Source: Bacteroidia bacterium | GTDB taxonomy: Bacteria; Bacteroidota; Bacteroidia; 2-12-FULL-35-15 | DNA: 64,000 bases | Direction of reading: 5' to 3' | Assembly (NCBI GenBank): GCA_030654175.1 | Contig: JAURXZ010000006.1 | Span: forward strand, 215,475 to 279,474 | In this document: positions 19,301-26,333 of the stretch, one piece after another | Numbering within the stretch: position 1 is the stretch's first letter | How the letters are laid out: each line of letters starts with the position of its first letter | Notes under the pieces: generated by a model | Told to the model about the DNA's origin: nothing | The model's database searches: none | The model's input: the letters and a program-made list of their open reading frames with translations, nothing else | Position numbers and translations under genes: made by a program

Positions 19301-20128
19301 GGTGTAACCACCGGGCTTTGCATGGGTACATATTTTTACTCTGTCACGGATTCAAACGATAGCATTGCAACAACAACAGTAACAATTAATCAAGGAGATG
19401 CAATTACTGCAATCGCATCAGCAATACCTATTGAGGTTTGTGCAGGTAGCTGTTCTGATTTAGCTATAAGCGTAATAGGTGGCACTCCGGGTTATAGGTA
19501 TTTATGGATGCCGGGGAGTTTAACAGATAGAACTCCGAACATTTGTCCTAATGGAACCACCACCTATACCTGCAGCGTAACCGATTCGAAAGCTTGTGTC
19601 CAAAACGCTATGATAACTGTTACAGAAAATGGTATACCAACAGTAACCATAGCTGCAACTGATACAATAATTGAAATAAACCTGGATACAGATTCACTAA
19701 GGGGTACACCGACCGGAGGAATATTCTCAGGAACAGGAGTGAGCGGAACCAACTTTGATCCGTCTTTAGCAGGCTTAGGAACATGGACAGTAACTTATAC
19801 TTACACTGATGAAAACGGATGCACAAACACTGCATCTTTGGACATAACGGTAAATATGTCTACTGATGTCAGCACTACCGGAACTGAAATGTTAGATTTT
19901 GAAGTTTATCCAAACCCTTCTTCGGGAATTATTATAATCCATTTGAAAAAGAAAACAGTAGAAACGAAAATCTGTGTTTATGATGCGTTGGGAAAATGTC
20001 TCCTTGAAAAAGTCTTTACGAAAAACGACAAAGGGAAAATTGATTTAACCGATCTGCCAAAAGGTCTTTACAGTATGGAAATTGAGGCCGATGGACATAA
20101 TTTAATAAAAAAGCTTGTCCTTCAATAA
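16391..20128 (+). CDS. Large T9SS-secreted protein with beta-propeller-like N-terminus and duplicated repeat region
   Basis: 1245 residues. Signal peptide ends near TASAQ (residue 21). Residues ~22-430 carry repeated strands of the kind seen in SBBP/propeller proteins (NGNIFSYG, GNIFVTG). A fibronectin-like part follows (~520-700), then two nearly identical 225-residue blocks (~711-1160), each with a SprB-like half (CHGQCTGSVILSASGG.PPYTYSG) and a second half ending in TYTYTDENGC. The last ~75 residues are a type A sorting domain (VYPNPSSG, DLPKGLYSMEI, KKLVLQ), so the protein passes the outer membrane by T9SS and is attached or released there. Its N-terminus and tail resemble the smaller product at 26334-27887. 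Confidence 0.9.
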   Translation: MKKIILISLCLLFALYTASAQSWQWSKKITQSEFNSHFGFSKGLETDKNGNIFSYGANYSTSTDTIGSYLQCYSSNGVLLFSKQWEIPFHIQKMDYDGNDYFYFAGKFFGTQTIDGITIVSQGNEDGVIGKMDLAGNIIWMKTFGGGGSDGALGICLIPGDASIYVTGGIKDTLFFNNSFESVNQQSAIICQYSAEGELIRHKLYDFIPQRDIEYRNCGVEISYKTGNIYVLMDRDGVQWYGDTINASDEGRYVIKLNSNLDTIWSTFIISDACYYGWSCNSLSVAANGDAYVSRECSGKYGGTAELLRLNANTGNISWNLVNHDGFYTDVFIDSNTVYLIGNEGANGCPCEENHPGYYVIKKINDNNIVVGETRISTVYLSNICKSSSGNIFVTGRINEKQTIIGPDTILADSLQSGDYYYYYGKFLSKLSDINCIVPTVSVSAPDVFSHYYSLCHGDTASLTVNPTVGSFNWSNGSTGLQTNVGSTGNYCVSNIQPNGCIAYSLPVSVIVNENINSHKICMVTYNKTTHKNTIVVKYDDYNNSEDIKQINLFKKDGNSIVPVSSTTTGNITWGTVFTDHTSVADSVSVEYYISTIDTCDTESALSLMHKSIFLDVYKNFNNKNVLNWNASIGNPVTGYRIWRGTTENTLTIYDSVNAPLTTYTEQNSSIIHYFYRIETINQYSGCYVDGVAYYSSRSNIANDNIIQTIPLVLSQTHSDVLCHGQCTGSVILSASGGFPPYTYSGLTTGLCMGTYFYSVTDSNDSIATTTVTINQGVAITAIASAIPVEVCAGSCSDLAISVTGGTPGYTYLWMPGSLTSATPNICPAETTTYTCTVEDSNACSQNTLLIVTVNALPNVTMIATDTITSINGNTDLLTGTPAGGIFSGTGVSGTNFDPSVAGLGTWLVTYTYTDENGCINTATTNITVNTAEPTPLVLSQTHTDVSCHGQCTGSVILSASGGLPPYTYSGVTTGLCMGTYFYSVTDSNDSIATTTVTINQGDAITAIASAIPIEVCAGSCSDLAISVIGGTPGYRYLWMPGSLTDRTPNICPNGTTTYTCSVTDSKACVQNAMITVTENGIPTVTIAATDTIIEINLDTDSLRGTPTGGIFSGTGVSGTNFDPSLAGLGTWTVTYTYTDENGCTNTASLDITVNMSTDVSTTGTEMLDFEVYPNPSSGIIIIHLKKKTVETKICVYDALGKCLLEKVFTKNDKGKIDLTDLPKGLYSMEIEADGHNLIKKLVLQ
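18521..19858 (+). repeat. Tandem 675-bp in-gene duplication
   Basis: Copy 1 is 18521-19195 and copy 2 starts at 19196 (offset exactly 675 bp, 225 codons). Long stretches are identical at DNA level (for example around 18680-18720 and 19340-19400), while the middle of each second half differs more. The copies are in frame and lie directly before the sorting domain. Confidence 0.9.
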
Positions 20129-20130
20129 AA

Positions 20131-20198
20131 TAGTTTAAAATCACCATTAGTGATGACAAATCAAATTTTGATTATAAAATAAAAGATGGAGTTTGCAG
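20131..20198 (+). pseudogene. Ghost fragment of a second MutS-like gene
   Basis: 68 bases align without gaps to 13603-13670 in the MutS-like gene (encoding the region ITISDDKLNFDYKIKDGVC). From ATC ACC onward five codons differ: four changes are silent (ATT/ATC, ATC/ATT, GGT/GGA, AGA/AGG) and one is Leu to Ser. In the same frame an in-frame TAG precedes it at 20131. The pattern suggests decay of a separate, formerly selected homologue rather than a fresh copy. Confidence 0.75.
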
Positions 20199-20307
20199 GG
20201 ATATCCATTTTGCAATAAAAAATCATTCTCTATGATGACTGCCATCATTCCTTTTATCCTAGTTGGGAATTAGTTTTGTACCAGAATAGATCAAATACTC
20301 TTTTAGC

Positions 20308-20709
20308 ATGAAAAACACCCTTAAGTTATTCGCAATTTTGATTGTATTAATTTCAAATAATTCATTTGCTCAAAACAATAGAATTTATGACGTAAATACT
20401 TTTACTGAAACAAAAGGAAAGGTATTACAAGTTGTGGAAATCGTTCCTTCGAAAGGCGTATCCGGTGGAATTCATATAGTGCTGAATACGGGGAGCGAAG
20501 ATCTTTCAGTACATCTGGGTCCTAAATGGTATTTAGATAAACAAAGTGTTCAGTTAAAAACAGGTGATAAGATTGAAGTTAAGGGATCAAAAGTGATAAT
20601 AGATGGAACAGAGGCTATTATTGCAAGAGAGATTATTAAGGACGGCAACACATTAAAATTAAGGGATACAAATGGAATTCCTTTTTGGTCAGGGAAAGGA
20701 AGACGTTAA
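20308..20709 (+). CDS. Small secreted MamS/MamX-like domain protein
   Basis: 133 residues with a signal peptide ending near NSFAQ (residue 22). The mature part (TKGKVLQVVEIVPSKGVSGGIHIVLNT, VHLGPKWYLDKQ, LKTGDKIEVKGSKV, LKLRDTNGIPFWSG) fits the OB-fold-like domain shared with magnetosome proteins MamS/MamX and many plain secreted proteins. No magnetosome genes are nearby, so this is a domain match only. Function unknown; periplasmic or surface location is expected. Confidence 0.72.
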   Translation: MKNTLKLFAILIVLISNNSFAQNNRIYDVNTFTETKGKVLQVVEIVPSKGVSGGIHIVLNTGSEDLSVHLGPKWYLDKQSVQLKTGDKIEVKGSKVIIDGTEAIIAREIIKDGNTLKLRDTNGIPFWSGKGRR

Positions 20710-20779
20710 ATTTAATTGTGATTTTTTTTATACGCACAAAGTTCTATTAGTAGATCATTAGTTTAAACTAAAAAAGAAT

Positions 20780-21022
20780 ATGAAAGGCTTAATCAAATTT
20801 ATGACAAGCACAAGTGGGAAAGCAGTGCGAATAGTAATAGGATTAGTACTGATTGCATGGGGAGTTTATTTCGCAACAAATACACCAAACTGGATCTTAA
20901 TAATCATAGGACTAATTCCTTTATCGGCCGGAACCTTCAATTTTTGCATTTTAGCACCATTTTTTGGTTATAGCTTAAATGGCGCAGAGGCAAGGCGACA
21001 AATTGATGCGGACAAAAATTAA
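20780..21022 (+). CDS. YgaP-type (DUF2892) small membrane protein
   Basis: 80 residues with two membrane helices (VRIVIGLVLIAWGVYFA; WILIIIGLIPLSAGTFNFC) and the family ending CILAPFFGYSLNG. The rhodanese domain that accompanies this segment in E. coli YgaP is absent, as is common. It lies 70 bases after the MamS-like gene on the same strand and may be co-transcribed. Confidence 0.8.
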   Translation: MKGLIKFMTSTSGKAVRIVIGLVLIAWGVYFATNTPNWILIIIGLIPLSAGTFNFCILAPFFGYSLNGAEARRQIDADKN

Positions 21023-21081
21023 TCAAATTTTATAAATTGGTTCGTTTGCAGTAAAAAGCTACCAATCATTCGAAAGTGCCT

Positions 21082-21455
21082 CTAAGCAGCTCGCAAAATC
21101 TTCTCCATCTTACGACCTTTCGCCAATTCATCCACCAACTTGTCCAAATACCAACTTTTTGTGTCAAAGGATTTACGATTTCCTCTACACGATAACCACA
21201 AATTGCACCAGTGATGAGATGTGCATTTGGGTTTAATGTTGCATTCTTAAAGAATGTTTCAAAAGTTACTTTTTTATCAATTTGGTTTTGCAGTTTTTTG
21301 TTGTCGAAACCGGTAAGCCATTCAATTACTTGCAGCAATTCTTCTTTTGACCTGCCTTTCTTCTCTACTTTTATGAGATAGTGTGGATATACCGAAGCGA
21401 ATGTCATTTCCGCTATACGCTCATCATGTGTTTTCGTGTTTTTCATTATTTGCAT
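21082..21455 (-). pseudogene. DUF2200 gene with a single-base frameshift near its 3' end
   Basis: From 21455 the product reads as a normal DUF2200 protein (HDERIAEMTFASVYPHYLIKVEKKGR … NPNAHLITGAICGYRVEEIVNPLTQKV). At about 21153 the frame is lost. The expected ending WYLDKLVDELAKGRKMEKIL-RAA is present in the next frame and stops at 21082-21084, so one base is missing after the GTT of QKV. The unshifted frame gives an aberrant Trp-rich tail to 21066. Either a recent mutation or a sequence error. It follows the XRE/pentapeptide gene by two bases, so they form one operon. Confidence 0.85.
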
Positions 21456-21457
21456 AA

Positions 21458-22366
21458 CTATGTTAATAATGTAATCCCTGTCAAATCTGCCAGGTTGTTC
21501 TTCAAAAAGGCATAAGTGATTTTGTCTACTTTACAGTTAATAAACTGCACTCTTTTAAATCTCTTATTGTACTTAAAAAAGGTATTTAAAATAGTCGCAT
21601 TTTGAAATTTAACTCCATAAAATGAACAGTTCTCAAAATGGCAGTCCTCAAAGGTTCCTTCAAAAACAACATTACTTATATTAGTGTTTTTAAATAGTGT
21701 AAATTTCCATATAACATCTTCTACAACATTACTCTCGAAATTTACTCCGGAAATCTCTGCACCCGAAAAATTCGCCTTAGAGAAATTGCATTTTTCAATA
21801 TTATTTTTCAAAAATTCAGCATCGATAAAAGAGCAATTATTAAACTGATCATTTAATAAATTTGAAGATTGAATTTTGCTATTTCTAATATCCGAAGATG
21901 AAAAATCACACATTTCAATATTATTGCTTCCAAGAATAAGTCCCGACAAATCTGAGTTTATAAACTTACAGTTCTTCATATTTGAAGAACTAAACTTTTC
22001 TTGCAAATTTTTTAATCCCGAAAAGTCCGCATCTAACCAATTTCCTGATGACATATTCCAATTCCAACTCAATTTTTTCTTTGGTTTGAATGGAGAAAAC
22101 TCATCTAATGACTTTACAGCGGGTTGAAAAATTGTAACTTCTTTGTCGTCTGACTGGAAACTATCAGAAAAATAGTTTAGGTCAACTCCCAAAATTTTAG
22201 CAACACGGTTTAAGGTCATAATGTCTGGCATTGATTCACCACGTTCCCATTTGCCGACTGCTTGAGAACTGATAGATACCTGCTGAGCAAGTTCTGCTTG
22301 AGAAAGTTTAGCTTTCTTTCGTGCTGTGGCGATTTTATTGCCAATTGATTTTGAATTTAGCATCAT
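21458..22366 (-). CDS. XRE-type HTH regulator fused to pentapeptide repeats
   Basis: 302 residues. Residues ~5-65 are a Cro/CI-type helix-turn-helix (KLSQAELAQQVSISSQAVGKWERGESMPDI). A short linker follows, and ~110-300 are pentapeptide repeats with Phe/Leu at every fifth position (ADFSG, CKFIN, SDLSG, CNFSK, ANFSG), which form a right-handed quadrilateral beta-helix. DNA-mimicry is known for some pentapeptide proteins (gyrase inhibitors), but here a protein-protein role is as likely. A promoter and operator-like repeats lie directly upstream, suggesting autoregulation. Confidence 0.88.
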   Translation of the reverse strand: MMLNSKSIGNKIATARKKAKLSQAELAQQVSISSQAVGKWERGESMPDIMTLNRVAKILGVDLNYFSDSFQSDDKEVTIFQPAVKSLDEFSPFKPKKKLSWNWNMSSGNWLDADFSGLKNLQEKFSSSNMKNCKFINSDLSGLILGSNNIEMCDFSSSDIRNSKIQSSNLLNDQFNNCSFIDAEFLKNNIEKCNFSKANFSGAEISGVNFESNVVEDVIWKFTLFKNTNISNVVFEGTFEDCHFENCSFYGVKFQNATILNTFFKYNKRFKRVQFINCKVDKITYAFLKNNLADLTGITLLT

Positions 22367-22388
22367 ATTATTTATTTTTTTGATGCTG

Positions 22389-22421
22389 CAAAGTTATATT
22401 GACCTGTTGCCATAATGCAAA
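22389..22421 (-). promoter_or_regulatory. Promoter of the XRE/pentapeptide operon
   Basis: On the minus strand: -33 TTTG (22421-22418), 21 bases, then -7 TAACTTTG (22396-22389), a perfect TAnnTTTG. The start codon is 23 bases beyond. Confidence 0.65.
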
Positions 22422-22429
22422 AATAATCA

Positions 22430-22485
22430 GCTACTTATAGTTGTAAATACGCTACTTTCAGTTGTTATTCGACAACTATTAGTGG
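22430..22485. promoter_or_regulatory. Operator-like repeats upstream of the XRE promoter
   Basis: Two direct repeats of about 20 bp, GCTACTTnnAGTTGT at 22430 and again at 22451, are spaced two helical turns apart and lie just upstream of the -33 element. The second overlaps an inverted repeat AGTTGT (22460-22465) / ACAACT (22472-22477). Likely binding site for the XRE protein. Confidence 0.55.
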
Positions 22486-22625
22486 TTTTTCGGAATTATG
22501 CAGTGTATTGTCCTCATAAAATTACGATCGACCTTTTTGATCTATATTAATCAAACGAAATATGTCAAAACATGGGCCGATTTATAAGGGCCTGGAACAG
22601 TTAGTACTGGAATTAATATATCCAT

Positions 22626-24074
22626 TTATGCCTTTTTTCTCTTTAAACAGCGCCCTCTCGGCTCATCACCCTCACGGAGCACAATTTCTGAATGTAGTAA
22701 CTGCGCAGCCTCAGCTGAATCATTCACTTTGGAAGCACTGCGTTCTAACATTTCTGATTCAAAATCAGATAATACACTTGCCCTCATTCCTGCTTCTCTC
22801 CATTTAGATAAGGGTCTACATCCTTTTGATATCCCCCTGGCCAGTGCCAGCGCATCCAAAAGAGCTTGATTTGCCCCCTGCCCTTTGAATGGACTCATAG
22901 GGTGAGCCGCATCTCCGATCAGTGTCACTGCCCCTGCATTTTCTAACAATTCCGGCTTGAGCAATTCCCGGTCATACGCGGGATAGCCGGAAACCTGAGC
23001 TTCCGGGCTGGCCGCTAAAATCTGAGGAATGGGATCGTGCCACTGAGTTCTGCGACACGCTTCTTCCTTGAGTGCCTTTGCACCTTTAGCACTCAATGCC
23101 TTCGCCTCCTTTTCCGGCATTTGGAAGCTAAATTGCCACATCACTGTATCTGATGAATAAGGCATCATGTACATCCGCTCATTGCCATTGACTGTTTGAA
23201 ATACAGTGGCCGAGTCCAGCAAAGAACTATCAAGACCATTGAGATTCACCAAAGGACAAATACCCAATATCACTATGCAACCCAGATAACGTAAAGGGGT
23301 AATATCCTCATCAATGAGCAATCTCCGCACCGAACTACGAATACCATCGGCTCCAACCACCAGATCCGCCCTGGCGCTTTTCATCTCCCCGTTCACCTGA
23401 AAGCTCAGCTCAACACCTTCACCCTCACATTCCTTAAAATCTACTAACTGGTGCCCCCATTGCACGGCACCATGGCCACCGAGTTGCTCAAGCAGCTCTA
23501 AACGTAATGACTGTCGTGCGATATGCACGTTTGTGCGTTTGGGAGACGTTTTCGAATCTGACAGCATCCTCATTCTCATTCCCCATTCACCAATCACTTT
23601 TCCTTCTGTAGTATGCACCACATGTCTTGTAGAATTCACCCCTTGTTTTAACGAGAAAAGCCCCAATCCCTTGATGGCTTTACTAGCTTGTTGCAACGTG
23701 AGTCCATAGCCCTGAGATCGGGCATCGAAGTTGTTATCCCGCTCATAAAGTGTAAAAGGGATCCTGCGATGCAAAAAAGCTACAGCCAGAGCCACTCCTC
23801 CAATACCACCACCAATAATAGCAACGTGTGGGTAGTTTTCTTTGTCAGCTATGGGATGACCGGTAGAATGAACCAATCCTGAGCCGCCACAGTTCAGGCA
23901 TAAAGATAGGTGACGATTGGGACGAACCGGAGCCGTCCCTTCGCCCTTGTTTTTTTCAAATTGATCTAATTCCAACTGGAAGCGGAGTTGCACTTTCTTT
24001 TTGAACTTCCGGCTTTTTTTGCCGCGTCCCTGACATTCCTCGCAAATAATCCAGCTAGCCTCTTCGTTTTCCAC
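22626..24074 (-). CDS. FAD-dependent monooxygenase with zinc-finger-like N-terminus
   Basis: 482 residues. Residues 1-70 carry CEECQGRG (Cys11, Cys14) and CLNCGGSG (Cys59, Cys62), the CxxCxGxG pairs of DnaJ-type zinc fingers, with a basic coiled segment between. From ~83 a flavoprotein monooxygenase of the PHBH/TetX type follows: GGGIGG (88-93) for FAD, LVVGADGIRSSVR (DG motif) and LIGDAAHPMSPFKGQGANQAL (GD motif). It would hydroxylate a small molecule with NAD(P)H and O2; the substrate is unknown. The gene is clearly richer in G+C than its neighbours and uses different codons, which points to horizontal transfer. Confidence 0.88.
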   Translation of the reverse strand: MENEEASWIICEECQGRGKKSRKFKKKVQLRFQLELDQFEKNKGEGTAPVRPNRHLSLCLNCGGSGLVHSTGHPIADKENYPHVAIIGGGIGGVALAVAFLHRRIPFTLYERDNNFDARSQGYGLTLQQASKAIKGLGLFSLKQGVNSTRHVVHTTEGKVIGEWGMRMRMLSDSKTSPKRTNVHIARQSLRLELLEQLGGHGAVQWGHQLVDFKECEGEGVELSFQVNGEMKSARADLVVGADGIRSSVRRLLIDEDITPLRYLGCIVILGICPLVNLNGLDSSLLDSATVFQTVNGNERMYMMPYSSDTVMWQFSFQMPEKEAKALSAKGAKALKEEACRRTQWHDPIPQILAASPEAQVSGYPAYDRELLKPELLENAGAVTLIGDAAHPMSPFKGQGANQALLDALALARGISKGCRPLSKWREAGMRASVLSDFESEMLERSASKVNDSAEAAQLLHSEIVLREGDEPRGRCLKRKKA

Positions 24075-24205
24075 CTTTTTTTATCTTCTTTATTTAACCT
24101 GATTTTGACTACACTCTATGAAATAATGCTTAACCGATACACAATTGATGCTGAGACAACAATACTATTGCCGCCATTAAAAATATTAAAAAATCCCAGA
24201 GAATT

Positions 24206-24319
24206 AATATTTTTCCAAATCTTTCTTCCGGAATTTTTACAGTCAATTTGGAAAGCAAAATTGACAAAACTAAAATTTGTATTTATGATTTATTGGGAAA
24301 CAGTCTTCTGAATAAATTT
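24206..24319 (+). pseudogene. Remnant of a T9SS sorting-domain gene
   Basis: Codons 24206-24319 read NIFPNLSSGIFTVNLESK… KICIYDLLGNSLLNKF, collinear with the tail of the product at 26334-27887 (VFPNPSSGIFTVNLKNK). Nothing upstream encodes the rest of a protein, and after 24319 the match stops in the middle of the domain. The fragment overlaps the 3' end of the antisense FSU-domain gene, marking a recombination junction. Confidence 0.85.
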
Positions 24320-24976
24320 TGTTGTGCACCGAACAGAAAAGCCGTACGTCTTATAATCTGTGGTACGGTGCACACGGGCCTCCGAGGAATACATGGCGCG
24401 CCCCCATGCATTACCGCCACTCTCGGTGGCCGACCACCAGAGGCCGTAGACACCAACATTGTAGAACGAGCTTCCGTTGGAGGAGCCTCCGGGAAGAGCC
24501 CTAAAACCATTGCTGTTGGAAGCTCCTTTATCATAAGTACCTCCAACATTCATCCAGCCTGTAGTTGGTCTCAACTTGTTTCCCGCAACATCTTCACCGC
24601 CTAAATAGCTTGTCAGTGTTGTCCATTCATCATCACTTGGTAAATGCCATCCTGCCGGGCAGGCATTTAGTGCAACTTTCCAGGTATAAAGGTAACCATA
24701 TACTTTTGCATTATTCTTGTCATTATTATAAGCAGTACAGCCTTCTGCTGCTTTATAAGCAAGATTTTCCGCCATCCATATTTGAGTACCTATATTTATT
24801 ATTTTGTATGTTTTGCCATCTCTTGAGTCTGTCATTGAGCCGATGGTTTTGGTTTCTGTATAGCTAGCTTCCTCTATTTGAACTTCGGCAGGAGCTGTGG
24901 ATTTTATCTGCGCTTTACTGCTCATTGCAATAAACAAAATTGCAATTGCGGTAGTTAATAAAGGTTTGTTTTGCAT
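24290..24976 (-). CDS. Secreted FSU-domain (Fibrobacter major paralogous type) protein
   Basis: 228 residues with a signal peptide ending near SSKAQ (residue 22). The domain (DSRDGKTYKIINIGTQIWMAENLAY, GYLYTWKVALNACPAGWHLPSDDEWTTL, GFRALPGG, GLWWSATESGGNAWGRAMYSS, YGFSVRCTT) is the complete FSU domain, a C-type-lectin-like fold common in secreted Bacteroidota proteins. The last dozen residues beyond SVRC are read antisense through the T9SS remnant, so the original end was replaced. Its start codon lies seven bases from the edge of the cassette-like array. Confidence 0.85.
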   Translation of the reverse strand: MQNKPLLTTAIAILFIAMSSKAQIKSTAPAEVQIEEASYTETKTIGSMTDSRDGKTYKIINIGTQIWMAENLAYKAAEGCTAYNNDKNNAKVYGYLYTWKVALNACPAGWHLPSDDEWTTLTSYLGGEDVAGNKLRPTTGWMNVGGTYDKGASNSNGFRALPGGSSNGSSFYNVGVYGLWWSATESGGNAWGRAMYSSEARVHRTTDYKTYGFSVRCTTKFIQKTVSQ

Positions 24977-25056
24977 TTTTTATGTTATGGGCTGTTCTTT
25001 CTTTTTATTTCTGGTCCTAATACCCACCAGTCGTTGCACACAGCATTTTTTTTAAC

Positions 25057-25138
25057 TGCGGTCGTGACACCCTACAGTCCTCATACACGCTGGTCGTAAA
25101 GTGAAATTCTTAAAACCTTGCGGTCGTAATACCCTACA
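25057..25138. repeat. Degenerate repeats in the tail of module A
   Basis: TGCGGTCGTGACACCCTACAG at 25057 and a near copy at 25119 are 62 bases apart, with TGGTCGTAAA between. Spacing and motifs (GGTCGTAA, ACAC, TGGTC) resemble the 54-bp repeats of module C. Confidence 0.55.
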
Positions 25139-25216
25139 GTTGTATATCTTTCTTTTTACTTATTCCGTGATATATTCTCATACTTAACGACCGGTGAATC
25201 AATATTTTTAATGATT

Positions 25217-26077
25217 TTAAAGTTCGTAATTTACCTTTTTCAATTTACCTTCAGAATACCAATATAAATCTCTACTAACTAAATTGGGGGCATTATCATT
25301 GAGAATATTGTCTAAAACAACTCTTGCAAAGTAGGAAACTGAATTAACTTCTGATTCTTCATTTACAGGATAAATTATTACAATATTTTGATTTGGAACT
25401 ATTATAAAAGCTCCTTTCTTTCCTAATAAATCCTTTTTATTTTCCAAATCCAAAATTACATTGGCTTCAAATAAAGTTTCGCCTTCCAATGCGTATGAAA
25501 CAAACTCTCCTTCCGTAAGTGTTTCAAAAGTAAAGTTATATTTTTCTGAAATATTTTTCTTTCCCAATTCAAATAATTCTTCAGGTGTTTTATTCCAACT
25601 TCCAAGAAATTTCTTATTAACTGAAGATATTGTATATGGCAAATCAAAAATTACCATGGCATGAATATGATTACATATTTCTTTGTCAATCTTTTTGGAT
25701 GCCTCTATTCCTTCAATATATTCATAAGAGCATATTTTTATGCCGATGTATTTTTTCACCTGCTCAAAATCGTCTTCTATTTTATGAAACTCGCGAGCAA
25801 ATTCTTCAGCCTTAATTATACTTTCAAAATGATCGTCTATAGTCTCTTTATAGTTTTGTAAATTACTGTTTTTGCATTGTTTAGCAAGGTTTAAAAGACC
25901 AAGATTTCTATCATTACTCAAATGAATAACCCCATCCTCCATTTTATATTCTAAAGCAAAGTCATTTAATGTGCTGTGTACTTCGTTAATAAAAATAGTA
26001 TATTCTTCCTTTGTAAAAAAATTAGCCCAAGAAGGAACATGGTTTCTGGAATTAAAAAGACGAGTAAAAAAAGTCAT
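25217..26077 (-). CDS. Hypothetical protein of module A
   Basis: 286 residues, no signal peptide or membrane helix. The C-terminal third (KGAFIIVPNQNIVIIYPVNEES … LVSRDLYWYSEGKLKKV) loosely resembles DUF1444/YtpQ-type proteins, but I am not confident of this. The N-terminal half is rich in Lys, Glu and Ile and mostly helical. It is the only gene in module A, with ~107 bases to the right module boundary and 220 bases of repeat-bearing DNA to the left one. Confidence 0.7.
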   Translation of the reverse strand: MTFFTRLFNSRNHVPSWANFFTKEEYTIFINEVHSTLNDFALEYKMEDGVIHLSNDRNLGLLNLAKQCKNSNLQNYKETIDDHFESIIKAEEFAREFHKIEDDFEQVKKYIGIKICSYEYIEGIEASKKIDKEICNHIHAMVIFDLPYTISSVNKKFLGSWNKTPEELFELGKKNISEKYNFTFETLTEGEFVSYALEGETLFEANVILDLENKKDLLGKKGAFIIVPNQNIVIIYPVNEESEVNSVSYFARVVLDNILNDNAPNLVSRDLYWYSEGKLKKVNYEL

Positions 26078-26175
26078 TTGTATAGTTTTAGTTTTTTTAA
26101 AGTTGCCTATAACTTGTAAATACTCACATTGTCAGTCGGCAAAAGATACTGTTTTTTGTTTTTTTTAATTGTCTT

Positions 26176-26226
26176 GCCCATAACGGCTAAATATGCGCAT
26201 TTCCGCGCATATTTTTTGTTGGTGGC
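26176..26226. repeat. Module junction A/B (attC-like)
   Basis: Order: GCCCATAAC (26176-26184), then a hairpin AAATATGCGC (26189-26198) / GCGCATATTT (26205-26214), then GTTGGTGGC (26218-26226). The outer arms do not pair with each other beyond AAC/GTT; each pairs with the far end of its own module. A second half-site, GCCTATAAC, lies at 26105-26113. Confidence 0.7.
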
Positions 26227-26333
26227 TGTGGTTCTTTTGTCCTTCCGTCCAACACAGCTATTAATAATACAGTCTTGGCGAAAAATCAAATGTAGCACAA
26301 AATTGTCGATGTAATTTTGACTAAAAATTTCAA

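Noticed and set aside
20308..20709. Magnetosome gene (MamS-like) as evidence of magnetotaxis
   Set aside because: Only a domain resemblance; no other magnetosome gene is in the window and such domains are common in non-magnetic bacteria.
22562..22807. 81-residue plus-strand frame
   Set aside because: Most of it is the antisense of the flavin monooxygenase 3' end and shows no protein-like pattern.
22626..24074. Tetracycline resistance gene tet(X)
   Set aside because: It shares only the general flavin monooxygenase motifs; the N-terminal finger and the length differ from TetX.
24248..24604. 118-residue plus-strand frame
   Set aside because: Its first codons belong to the T9SS sorting-domain remnant; the rest is the antisense of the FSU-domain gene.
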